This document shows, one piece after another, positions 52,726 to 60,779 of a DNA stretch of 64,000 nucleotides; position 1 is the first letter of the stretch, and every line of letters starts with the position of its first letter. Source of the stretch: Anaerolineaceae bacterium (GTDB lineage Bacteria > Chloroflexota > Anaerolineae > Aggregatilineales > Phototrophicaceae). The notes beneath the pieces were generated by a model. That model did no database searches. It saw nothing but the letters and a program-made list of their open reading frames with translations, and was not told the origin of the DNA. The stretch covers positions 372,001-436,000 of the forward strand of contig NZXX01000009.1 of NCBI GenBank assembly GCA_002702065.1, in the 5' to 3' direction. A program made the translations under genes and the position numbers.

Positions 52726-54621
52726 TTACACCTGCGGTAGTTCGGCAAAGTCCATGACAGCTTCTTCGCCGTCGTAGCGAATCTGGTACTGCTTCGTGCC
52801 AAATTCCGCCTGACAGTACGGGTTATCGAAGCGCGCATAATTGTGCAGGTCCACTTCGGCACCCGCCACCTGGAACGCACCATGCCAGCCAAACCGGACC
52901 TCACCTACCGTTGGCGATGTATAAGTGACATTCAGGCCATCACACTGAACCGGGGTCGTCGTCAGGGCGTCGGCAAACAGCGCAAAATCCTGCCATTGTT
53001 CCCGGTCGCCCATTTCCACCACCCAGATATTATCCGGCGCATCTGCCCGCAGCTCGATATGCCGGTTGTTTTCGTCAGCCAGCCAGCGCAGCGGATGCTG
53101 CGAGTACAACCCGATGTAGCCATCCCCCTTACGGGCAAACACCCAGTTGCCCCGCTCAATCACTTCGTCAAACGCATCGCGCGGGAAATAGGCATGATTG
53201 AAGGGGAAAGAATCCTCAGACGGCACATGATGGACACAGACCAGCACGTTCTGATGCTGGGCTGTGCGCGGCAGAATCCCATTACCCGCCCAGTAGTTGG
53301 GGCGCGACGTCTCATCGTTCGAGCCGGGATGATTGGTAAACACTACCGCATCCAGCCCCAGCGTCGCCTGCCAGGGGTGCTGCTGATAGCCGGGTTTGCC
53401 GGGGCGATAATCCTGTGCGCAGCTGAGCATGTAATGCGGCGTACGGTAGGTGTGAATATGTACCTCGGTCATGCCGTGACAATCGACATTGGGGTCGATC
53501 ACCTTGCCATATTCATCCACCTGCCATTGCAGCACCTGATCGTAGCGGGTCTGGTAGTCCTCATACAGCATAATGCCGAACGTCTGCCGGGTCTTCTGCG
53601 CCAGATCGTAAATGCTCTGATGCGTGTAATCCTGAATGCTCCAGAACAGATGGCCATCTTCCATGTCTTCATACGATAGGCCATGCTTTGGCGCATCGGC
53701 AATATTGATGCTGTGCCGTTCGCGGTACAGACGCGGCCCGCTCAAATCCGCGGCGATTTTTTCGATGACCGGCGGGCAGCGATAGGGGCTGGTCGCCAGC
53801 GGCACAGTCCCCAGGCTGGCCGGGTTGTTGTACATGCCCATGCCGAACATCAGCCGGGCGGTATTGGACGCATCTTCTTCGCGCGCGCCCTTGATCAGGC
53901 GGGGATAGGTGCGCCCGTGCGTGCTGCCCATGATGCCGCGCCAGGTGTGCAGCGCCATCTCGAACATGATCATATCGATGGTCTGTTTCGCCAGATGCCG
54001 AATATCCGGCTGCTGGGCGAAGTCGTGCAGGTTCACCAGCGCCAGCAGGTCTTCCTCGAAGTAACAGTTGGACAGCCACTCGCTGAAGCCAAACCGGGCA
54101 CGAAAATCGAACCAGCGCCGGATCAGGTGGAGCGAATGTTCCATGTGATAATCGGCGTCCTTGCCCGAATTTTCAAACACCTTATCCGGGAACAACTGCG
54201 CCGCCAGCAGTTCATCAGCATGAAAAATGATCTGGTGATTCTCGGTCCAGTAGCAGCGGCGGTTGTCGCCTTTATCTTCATCCCACCAGAACTTGAAGCG
54301 CAGCACACAGGCTTCGATGTCCGCAATCAATTCGCGGGAGATCTGGGGGCTGTCGTGATACAGATACAGCACCCGCAGCAACCCGGCCACGCTGAAGTCA
54401 CAGCAGTCGGCACGCGAATCGACAAAGGCGATGGCCTCGCGGAATAAATGCTCATCGACCGGCTGCTGACCCAGCTCCAGCCGGGCGATCTGGGTAAAGA
54501 AACCGGTTCGCGAATATTTACTCAGCCAACCGTCAAATACCCGCGTCGCGCAGTATTCCAGATACTGCTGGCGTCGTTCTTCATATGTACCCTGGGGCTC
54601 TGACCAGTAAGTTTCTTGCAT
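52726..54621 (-). CDS. Large protein of unknown function, possible alpha/alpha-toroid
   Basis: A 631-residue soluble protein without signal peptide. The first ~400 residues are helical with a repeat-like pattern of aromatic residues (WWDEDKGDNRRCYWTENHQ, HSLHLIRRWFDFRARFGFSEW), which recalls alpha/alpha toroids of glycan lyases and glycosidases; the last ~230 are beta-rich (HIELRADAPDNIWVVEMG) as in the second domain of such enzymes. Motif TWRGIMGSTHGRTYP is striking but not assigned. A carbohydrate-active role is a guess. It is followed by the PH-domain gene after 4 bases. Confidence 0.8.
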   Translation of the reverse strand: MQETYWSEPQGTYEERRQQYLEYCATRVFDGWLSKYSRTGFFTQIARLELGQQPVDEHLFREAIAFVDSRADCCDFSVAGLLRVLYLYHDSPQISRELIADIEACVLRFKFWWDEDKGDNRRCYWTENHQIIFHADELLAAQLFPDKVFENSGKDADYHMEHSLHLIRRWFDFRARFGFSEWLSNCYFEEDLLALVNLHDFAQQPDIRHLAKQTIDMIMFEMALHTWRGIMGSTHGRTYPRLIKGAREEDASNTARLMFGMGMYNNPASLGTVPLATSPYRCPPVIEKIAADLSGPRLYRERHSINIADAPKHGLSYEDMEDGHLFWSIQDYTHQSIYDLAQKTRQTFGIMLYEDYQTRYDQVLQWQVDEYGKVIDPNVDCHGMTEVHIHTYRTPHYMLSCAQDYRPGKPGYQQHPWQATLGLDAVVFTNHPGSNDETSRPNYWAGNGILPRTAQHQNVLVCVHHVPSEDSFPFNHAYFPRDAFDEVIERGNWVFARKGDGYIGLYSQHPLRWLADENNRHIELRADAPDNIWVVEMGDREQWQDFALFADALTTTPVQCDGLNVTYTSPTVGEVRFGWHGAFQVAGAEVDLHNYARFDNPYCQAEFGTKQYQIRYDGEEAVMDFAELPQV

Positions 54622-54733
54622 GATGTTTTGTCCTGACCAAGAGGCAACTAATTGAGCAAAAAACAGCGCCCGAAAATGAGCGCGTTGCAGATAAATATGC
54701 GTGCTTTGAAGTGATATCTCATCAGGCGCAGGC

Positions 54734-55552
54734 TTAGCTGCCGCCTTCTTCCTCCTCTGGACAATTCAGTTCAAAGTCGAAATTGAATGGGTCGAGCGCA
54801 TCGCTTTGCGATTGAGCCGATGACTGGCGCGAGGCATGTTCCGTATCCACAATCGACTCGACTCGGTCGCGCAAGGTTTCCTGGGCCGCAGAATTGCAGC
54901 TGGTAAAGCGTACCGTATGGGTGGTTGTGCCGTTGTAGGTGCTGAACTTGGCGACATGCTGCTGCTCGTGTGGGGACAACACCGTATCGATCCAGTGCTG
55001 CGCCTGCTCACGTTCGCACGCGTTGAGGCCCATGCTGTCCAGGTTAGGCAGGCTGACAGAAACCGGGACATGATACGCCGCTGTCACGGTGGCCGCTACG
55101 CTGATACAGGGGTCGTCTTCGGCGCAGTCCGTACAGCCGGTCGCGCGGGCAAACTGCAAGTTGGAGGTCTGCCCGGCGTGCGTGCTCTGATCCCAATGCG
55201 CAGTGGTTTCACCACGCAATGTCACCACACGACCAAAATCCGTATCCGGCGGTTCTTCACCAGTTTTGGAAACTTCCACGTCCTGCAAGGGGGTAATCGG
55301 CACTTCCTCGACGATCTCATCGCCGCTGGCAGGGGTTTCCTCACGCATCACAGTGCCGGTATGGGGGTTCAGCCGCCGCTGGACTACCAAACGCGAGACG
55401 GCCTGATTGCCAATGGTGCGCTGCAAGAACATCACATTCTTGTGCGAATCCCGGGCCGGGCTGAAGGGCAGTTTGCCCATCGCGGCAGATGGATGCGGCT
55501 GCCGGGTTGCCTTCTGATCGTGCCCTCGCGGTAGATGACGCTCGACTGTCAT
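54734..55552 (-). CDS. HExxH protein with eCIS-type N-terminal motif
   Basis: A 272-residue protein. Residues 43-52 read LQRTIGNQAV and the region continues SRLVVQRR, a motif frequent in the N-terminal part of proteins associated with extracellular contractile injection systems (eCIS; often with DUF4157). A HEQQH zinc motif lies at 195-199 in LSPHEQQHVAKFSTYNG, so a metallopeptidase-like active site is likely. Six or more cysteines in the C-terminal half could form disulfides. No signal peptide is seen. The sheath, tube and baseplate genes are not in this window, so an eCIS link is inference. Confidence 0.75.
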   Translation of the reverse strand: MTVERHLPRGHDQKATRQPHPSAAMGKLPFSPARDSHKNVMFLQRTIGNQAVSRLVVQRRLNPHTGTVMREETPASGDEIVEEVPITPLQDVEVSKTGEEPPDTDFGRVVTLRGETTAHWDQSTHAGQTSNLQFARATGCTDCAEDDPCISVAATVTAAYHVPVSVSLPNLDSMGLNACEREQAQHWIDTVLSPHEQQHVAKFSTYNGTTTHTVRFTSCNSAAQETLRDRVESIVDTEHASRQSSAQSQSDALDPFNFDFELNCPEEEEGGS

Positions 55553-55624
55553 GGATAAGGCCCTTCGCTCATGCCTACGGGCGATAACCCGATTAAAGCA
55601 CAGGCTGGGTCCGGCGTCAAATGA

Positions 55625-56242
55625 TCACAATGCCTGCACCAGCTGGCGTAAAGCGCCTTTATAATCCGCGCCAAAATCGAAGCGTGGGCTGCGACGAATG
55701 GCGTCCGGCGTTTCGACGTCCTCGACCTGCGCCACGATCACCGGTTTCCGCTTGTCTTTGAAAAAATGCCACGCTGCTTCCACGTCGTCCGCTCGCAGTG
55801 CTGCCGCCGACAGAATGATGACCAGGCTGCCACATTCTGCCAGCGCCGGATGCACGCCACCGGCCCATTGAACGCTGCTGTCGCCCTGGTCATGCAGCCA
55901 GATCGCAATACCACTTTTTTCCAGATCCGCCGCAATCGCCTGCGCAACTGATTCATCGGCTTCGGCAAAGGCGATATAGGCCGTGTCGCGGGCTAGCCGG
56001 GCGCGATTGCCACCGCCGACCTGAACCGCATCGGGGCGTTTGCTCTTGTCGTGCAGGTCTGTTGCGCCCATCCGAAAGACCGTCCCGCCACAGTCCGGGC
56101 ATTCACCACGTGTTGCGGGCATGCCGCGCGGTGTCCATACCGGCTTAGGTTCTTCAACTTCGACCGTCTGCTTGCAGCGGACACAGTAGGCTTCGAGGAT
56201 GATTTCGTCGTCTTCGTCCGCATATTGTGCGTGGTCGTTCAA
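55625..56242 (-). CDS. Zinc-ribbon (DUF5679-like) TIR-domain fusion
   Basis: A 205-residue protein. The N-terminal 15-62 region has CVRCKQ and CPDCGG, a four-cysteine zinc site with the PVWTPRGMPATRGECP pattern of DUF5679. The C-terminal 85-205 region is a TIR-like fold: TAYIAFAEADESVAQAIAADLE, IAIWLHDQGDSS, then SLVIILSAAALRADDVEAAWHFF with a glutamate near the place of the NADase active site. It could be a TIR signalling or NAD-cleaving protein, but a scaffold role is equally open. The TTG at 56242 follows AGGAAA; the longer GTG reading lacks a ribosome site. Confidence 0.78.
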   Translation of the reverse strand: MNDHAQYADEDDEIILEAYCVRCKQTVEVEEPKPVWTPRGMPATRGECPDCGGTVFRMGATDLHDKSKRPDAVQVGGGNRARLARDTAYIAFAEADESVAQAIAADLEKSGIAIWLHDQGDSSVQWAGGVHPALAECGSLVIILSAAALRADDVEAAWHFFKDKRKPVIVAQVEDVETPDAIRRSPRFDFGADYKGALRQLVQAL

Positions 56243-56340
56243 TGCTCGTTTCCTGCCTGTTGGGTTCTGGGAATAAATACACAGGGGAGAGTTTATCACC
56301 CTCCCCTGCGGTTACATTCTATCGAGTACGTTGTACGTGC

Positions 56341-56664
56341 CTATTTGTTGGCTTTTTTGGCCTGATCAACGGCATCCTTAAACAGTGCCTTGTGCTTGCC
56401 AAAGTCACCCGTCAGCAGCACCCAGTCTTTCCAGGGACGACCCGGCAGCGGCTCGACTTTTTTCGCTTCGCCTTTGGCGATCATATCATCGGCTTTCTTC
56501 TTGCCAACTTTGACAATGATGCCTTTTTCCTGCAAGCCCACGGTCATCTTGCCGTTGACCTTGTAGACGGGCAGGCCGAACATCTTCGCAGGCTCGGCGC
56601 CTTTCACATCTTTCATGATATCGTTGAGAGCCGCTTCGTGCTTTGGATCATACTTGCTTGGCAT
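56341..56664 (-). CDS. TfoX N-terminal-like small protein
   Basis: A 107-residue protein. The segment AKMFGLPVYKVNGKMTVGLQEKGIIVKVG resembles the N-terminal domain of TfoX/Sxy and related MmcQ/YjbR-fold proteins (MFG...F..V.GK). The rest is a helical lysine-rich end (DAVDQAKKANK). The ATG at 56664 has AAGGAGAAG upstream. Regulation of competence by TfoX is known in gamma-proteobacteria; in this phylum such a role is not established. Confidence 0.8.
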   Translation of the reverse strand: MPSKYDPKHEAALNDIMKDVKGAEPAKMFGLPVYKVNGKMTVGLQEKGIIVKVGKKKADDMIAKGEAKKVEPLPGRPWKDWVLLTGDFGKHKALFKDAVDQAKKANK

Positions 56665-56688
56665 GACTGACTTCTCCTTTAAGAACAT

Positions 56689-57019
56689 TTATTCTGCCTC
56701 AGGATAGCCGCTATTCTAGAGGCTGTCAAGTAGGCATGATTGTATTATATGGCGAACGAAGTTACAGGGAAACTCAGGCTAAATTCAGGCTGGCCAGCCA
56801 GGTGACAAGGTGGGGGGTTGGTTGGCCTATATGGCTGATCCTGGAAGGCAGTTCCGCAGCCTTCAAACACGACCCTGTTATCCCCGTCACGTCCGACTAA
56901 AGGCGGATAAATCCCTCCTCCGCATTGGCGATAAGCAAGTTCCGTCATTCGTTCGTTATGTTCCGCGGCTCATCACGTGAAAATGCTATAGCATGTCCAA
57001 TGGTCAGGAGGAGGGGAAT
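56689..57019. other. Gene-poor stretch
   Basis: No gene is supported between the TfoX-like and BBE-type genes. A frame of 67 codons on the minus strand at 56745-56948 has a product rich in Pro, Cys and Gly without conserved pattern and no ribosome site. A GGCGGATAAATCC segment with a partial complement (GGAGGAGGGATTTATCCGCC at 56902-56924, minus strand) suggests another palindromic intergenic element. Confidence 0.4.
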
Positions 57020-58429
57020 ATGTCGCTGGTCAACAGCAGTCTCACGGGGACACGTGTCGACTCACCAAACGCGATCGTATCACGCCTGCGTGGCGTACTC
57101 AGGGGGCAGGTCATCACAGCAGCGGACGCTGATTACGAAGGTATCCGCATGGGTTTAAGCCGCGAAGTCGTGCGCCATCCAACGCTGATTGTCCGCCCGG
57201 CAGACGCAATGGACGTCTCGCATGTCGTATCACTGGCACGCGAAACGGGCATGGAACTGGCGGTACGCAGCGGCGGCCACAGTCTGGCAGGCTTCAGCAC
57301 CGTCGATGATGGCATTGTGCTGGATTTTTCGCAGATGAAGGGGCTTGAGATCAATGTTGAGGAGCGCACGGCATGGGCAGAGGCCGGTCTGACAGCCGGG
57401 GAATATACACTGGCCGCAGCCGAACATGGGCTGGCAACCGGCTTTGGTGACACCGCCTCCGTCGGTATCGGCGGGCTAACCACGGGCGGCGGCATCGGCT
57501 ATCTCGTCCGCAAATACGGCCTCACCATCGACAACCTGCTGGCCGCGCGGGTCGTGACCGCCGATGGTCAGATTCGCCATGTCGACGCCGATACTCATCC
57601 CGATCTGTTCTGGGCGATCCGGGGTGGTGGTGGCAACTTCGGCATTGTGACGCACTTCAAGTACCAGCTGCACAAGGTCGATACCATCATCGGGGGGATG
57701 CTCATCCTGCCTGCGACGGCGGCGGTCATCGCGGCGTTTGCTGCCCAGGCCGAAGCCGCACCCGACGAATTATCCACCATCGTCAGCGTCATGCCCGCCC
57801 CGCCAATGCCCTTTATCCCGGCAGCCTATCACGGGCAGGTCGTCACACTGGCGATGATGGTCTACACCGGCGATGCCGACGAGGGGTTACGCGTCGTAGC
57901 GCCCTTCCGGCGGCTGGCTGAACCCATTGTCGATATGATCGGGCCGATGCCGTATCCCGACATCTACTGGCCGGAAGACCCCGATTTTCACCCGGTCACG
58001 GCGCTGCGTTCCAAATTCATCGACCGGATCGATGAACGCACCGCACAGATCATGCTGGATCATGTGCAGGCGTCGACCGCAGCCATGACCATCGCGGAGT
58101 TTCGGGTGCTGGGTGGCGCGATGGCGCGTATACCAGTCGAGGCGACCGCCTTTGCCCATCGCTCCAGCCGTATCATGGCGAGCTTCATCGTCCAGTACGA
58201 AGATCATGATGAGGCTGCTCTGCACAACGCGTGGGTCGCTGCCGCTGCTGCCGCGCTGGACCAGGGCGAAGGCGCTGTATATGTGAACTTTGTCGGAAAT
58301 GAGGGTGAGGCACGCGTGCGTGACGCTTACCCCAATGCCACACGAGAACGCCTGATGGTGGTGAAGGCGAAATACGACCCGACCAACTTCTTTCATCGCA
58401 ACCAGAACATCGCACCGAATAATACGTAA
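57020..58429 (+). CDS. FAD-linked oxidoreductase, berberine-bridge type
   Basis: A 469-residue flavoenzyme. The FAD-binding domain carries RSGGHSLAGFSTVDDGIVLD, with the His that may link to the flavin 8-alpha position, and FGDTASVGIGGLTTGGGIGYLVRKYG. In bi-covalent BBE enzymes a Cys stands before VGIGG; here it is Thr-Ala-Ser, so only one covalent link is expected. The C-terminal BBE motif is AKYDPTNFFHRNQNI. Substrates are usually sugars or aromatic alkaloids; here unknown. The ATG at 57020 follows AGGAGGAGGGG. Confidence 0.9.
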   Translation: MSLVNSSLTGTRVDSPNAIVSRLRGVLRGQVITAADADYEGIRMGLSREVVRHPTLIVRPADAMDVSHVVSLARETGMELAVRSGGHSLAGFSTVDDGIVLDFSQMKGLEINVEERTAWAEAGLTAGEYTLAAAEHGLATGFGDTASVGIGGLTTGGGIGYLVRKYGLTIDNLLAARVVTADGQIRHVDADTHPDLFWAIRGGGGNFGIVTHFKYQLHKVDTIIGGMLILPATAAVIAAFAAQAEAAPDELSTIVSVMPAPPMPFIPAAYHGQVVTLAMMVYTGDADEGLRVVAPFRRLAEPIVDMIGPMPYPDIYWPEDPDFHPVTALRSKFIDRIDERTAQIMLDHVQASTAAMTIAEFRVLGGAMARIPVEATAFAHRSSRIMASFIVQYEDHDEAALHNAWVAAAAAALDQGEGAVYVNFVGNEGEARVRDAYPNATRERLMVVKAKYDPTNFFHRNQNIAPNNT

Positions 58430-58441
58430 ACCCCACCAACC

Positions 58442-58472
58442 GGCGGGCATGGCATCCAACGTCGTGCCCGCC
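58442..58472. repeat. GGCGGGCA hairpin
   Basis: GGCGGGCA at 58442-58449 and TGCCCGCC at 58465-58472 form a perfect 8-base stem 12 bases after the BBE-type gene. The loop and flank also contain GGCATGGC/GCCATGCC pairs. It may end transcription, but no T-run follows. Confidence 0.5.
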
Positions 58473-58553
58473 ATGCCATGGCGCAACCCGCAGCATCCCT
58501 TGTACCGGTCGATGGCTTTCCGCACGTCATCAACAACCCAAATCAGACAGAAA

Positions 58554-59612
58554 TTATGCTGTTGATTGGTCAGTCAGCCCCAGCCACCTGCCCAGCGTGG
58601 TGATCAGATCGGCCTGCCGATGCGGCTGGATGTAGCCGTTATCCAGATACCAGCGATACGTATCTTCAAGGCTTTGCCGCATATCGACCTGCGGCGGCCC
58701 AAGTTCGCGGTGCGTCTTGCTGTAATCAAAATAGAGGTTACGCCCGGCCATACGCGTCTGCGAGGCATCCACCGGCAGCTTTACCCCGGCTCGTTGCAGC
58801 ATTTCAATCGCGGTAGCCATCTGTGGCAGCACAAAATCCGGCACGCGGATAAACGGCGCGGCCACACCCACGACCTGTGCACACAGCCGATACCAGTCCC
58901 GCAGCGGATAATTGGCCGTGCCCAGAATATAGCGCTCGCCGGTGCGACCCTGTTCTGCCGCCGCCAGCTGCCACCGCGCCACGTCCCGCACATCCACCAC
59001 GCCGATACCACCGGATGTTACCGGAATCGTCCATTGCAGGCGCAGCATTTCCGTCACAAAGCGGCCAGAAATCATGTTCAGGTCGCCCGGCCCCAGCACA
59101 ATCACCGGGTTGACCGTCACCACATCCTGCCCGTAGGTCTGTACCGCGTGCCGTACAACCTGCTCGGCCTTGTGTTTGCTATAGCCATAGGGGAACTGCT
59201 GTGGGCTGAGGTTAAAATCAAGATATTCGTCGACAAGCCTGCCATCCTCGCGGGAACCGAGCGAGGCCGCGCTGCTGGTGAAAATCACCCGCTGGACACC
59301 GGCTTCCCGCCCCGCCCGCAGGACCCGCCGCGTCCCCTCGACATTGACCGCCATCAGGTAGGCTTCAGCCGCCTGCCAGTAATCAGCCACCGCCGCGATG
59401 TGGAACACCCACTGGCAGCCCGCCGACGCCGCCCGCAGCGCATCCTCGTCCATGACATCGCCAATGGCGGATTCGTAATCCAACCCGGCCAGCGCATCGA
59501 GCTTTGAAGAGACGCGGTGCAGCACCCGGACTTCATGCCCGGCGTCGACCAGCGCACGCGCGACATGCGAGCCAACGAAACCGGTTCCCCCGGTGATGAG
59601 TGCTTTGACCAT
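58554..59612 (-). CDS. NAD-dependent epimerase/dehydratase, dihydroflavonol reductase-like
   Basis: A 352-residue extended short-chain dehydrogenase. The Rossmann start is KALITGGTGFVGSHVARAL, the catalytic Tyr and Lys are in FPYGYSKHKAEQVV and Ser in VIFTSSAASLG. The acidic-residue distribution (VRVLHRVSSK) suggests NADP use, as in dihydroflavonol reductase/hopanoid-associated sugar epimerase relatives. The exact substrate is unknown. The ATG at 59612 follows GGACGGGG and replaces an N-terminally longer reading. It is followed by convergent genes. Confidence 0.9.
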   Translation of the reverse strand: MVKALITGGTGFVGSHVARALVDAGHEVRVLHRVSSKLDALAGLDYESAIGDVMDEDALRAASAGCQWVFHIAAVADYWQAAEAYLMAVNVEGTRRVLRAGREAGVQRVIFTSSAASLGSREDGRLVDEYLDFNLSPQQFPYGYSKHKAEQVVRHAVQTYGQDVVTVNPVIVLGPGDLNMISGRFVTEMLRLQWTIPVTSGGIGVVDVRDVARWQLAAAEQGRTGERYILGTANYPLRDWYRLCAQVVGVAAPFIRVPDFVLPQMATAIEMLQRAGVKLPVDASQTRMAGRNLYFDYSKTHRELGPPQVDMRQSLEDTYRWYLDNGYIQPHRQADLITTLGRWLGLTDQSTA

Positions 59613-59643
59613 AAACCCCGTCCTGTCTGTGTGCGTCTCTGTT

Positions 59644-60753
59644 TCAGGGAGCCAGCGCTTCCGGCAGCGCCAGCGGTATCGTGCCGCAAATGTCCGCCAC
59701 CAGCGTGACACGACCTGCGTTCGGGCGGTTCAACGTCAGCGTAAAATGCTGCGAATCCAGCAGCCAGCGCCCGAAATCAAGCTGATTGGCGGTCATCACC
59801 TCGACGACTTCCGCCCCTGCCAGGTCCGCCACCAGCAAGGTCCGTTCGTTGGATTGGGGTGCAGTGGTGTGCCAGTATGCCGCCTTGCTCAGGTCCGGCG
59901 AGATAGAAAATGTCGGGAAGAATGCGGTGTGCGACCCGATCAACTGCGGCGCTTCATCCCCGACCCACACCTGCCAGACCTCGACCACACCGTCCGACTG
60001 CATCATGATTGCCTCATCGCTGGTGGCGTTGACGATGAAAAACCCGCTGGAATCCGGCAGCCAGTGCACGGGCGGATAGATCAACGTATGCCCGGCGCCA
60101 ATCGTACGATAATTCGCCAGCACGATTTCGCGCACGCTTTGATTGGTCAGGTCAGCCAGCAGCAGCCGCGCCTGATTTTCGACTACGGCGAAACGGCCAT
60201 CGGGCGATAACGTAAAGTGCCCCCCTTCGCCGGGTTGCAGGACGGGCGTAATCTCGCCCGTGTCCGCATTCAGCAGCCACAGGTCATCCGCAATGGGTTC
60301 GTGTATGCCATCGCCCCGGTAGTAAACCCGCGTACTGAACGCCAACCGGTGGGTGCCGGGTATCCACGCCATGTGCAGCGGCCCATAGCCCGCCACGCCT
60401 GCTTCACTGCGCATCATCGCCAGATCAACACGCCGCACGGGATGCCGCGTCTCGTTGGTGGCGACACGGGTGATGGCAATCTCCGCGTCAAACTCGTTGG
60501 TATGGTCCACCGACGCAATCCAGGCGGCATCATCGCTCACTATGGGATGTTGGGCATCGGGAAGGCGCACCGTACTGCTGAGGATGGCGCCGGTATCCGC
60601 ATAGGTCACAGTGATACGGTCGCCGGATTGCCGGAGCAGCGGATAGGTTTCGGCTTCCAGCACAGCGGCCTGTTCAACCGGGCACCAACCCGGCTGCGCC
60701 GCTTGCTGAAACGGTAATAGCAGAACAGACAGGATGATCCACAAGGTCGTCAT
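59644..60753 (-). CDS. Secreted beta-propeller-like protein
   Basis: A 369-residue exported protein. The signal peptide is about 1-20 (LWIILSVLLLPFQQAAQP). The rest is beta-rich with repeated units containing HLAWIPGTHRLAF-like, FTLSPDGRFAVVENQ and FSISPDLSKAAYWH stretches, which look like TolB/WD-type propeller blades. There is a cysteine near each end. GAGGAGG at eight bases upstream sets the ATG at 60753. No enzyme motif is visible; a sensing or binding role is likely. It is upstream of the dihydroflavonol-reductase-like gene in the same direction. Confidence 0.85.
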   Translation of the reverse strand: MTTLWIILSVLLLPFQQAAQPGWCPVEQAAVLEAETYPLLRQSGDRITVTYADTGAILSSTVRLPDAQHPIVSDDAAWIASVDHTNEFDAEIAITRVATNETRHPVRRVDLAMMRSEAGVAGYGPLHMAWIPGTHRLAFSTRVYYRGDGIHEPIADDLWLLNADTGEITPVLQPGEGGHFTLSPDGRFAVVENQARLLLADLTNQSVREIVLANYRTIGAGHTLIYPPVHWLPDSSGFFIVNATSDEAIMMQSDGVVEVWQVWVGDEAPQLIGSHTAFFPTFSISPDLSKAAYWHTTAPQSNERTLLVADLAGAEVVEVMTANQLDFGRWLLDSQHFTLTLNRPNAGRVTLVADICGTIPLALPEALAP

Positions 60754-60779
60754 GGCATACACCTCCTCGCGAACACGGA

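Noticed and set aside
56745..56948. 67-codon frame on the minus strand
   Set aside because: No ribosome site, odd composition (Pro, Cys, Gly) and overlap with palindromic intergenic sequence make it unlikely to be a gene.
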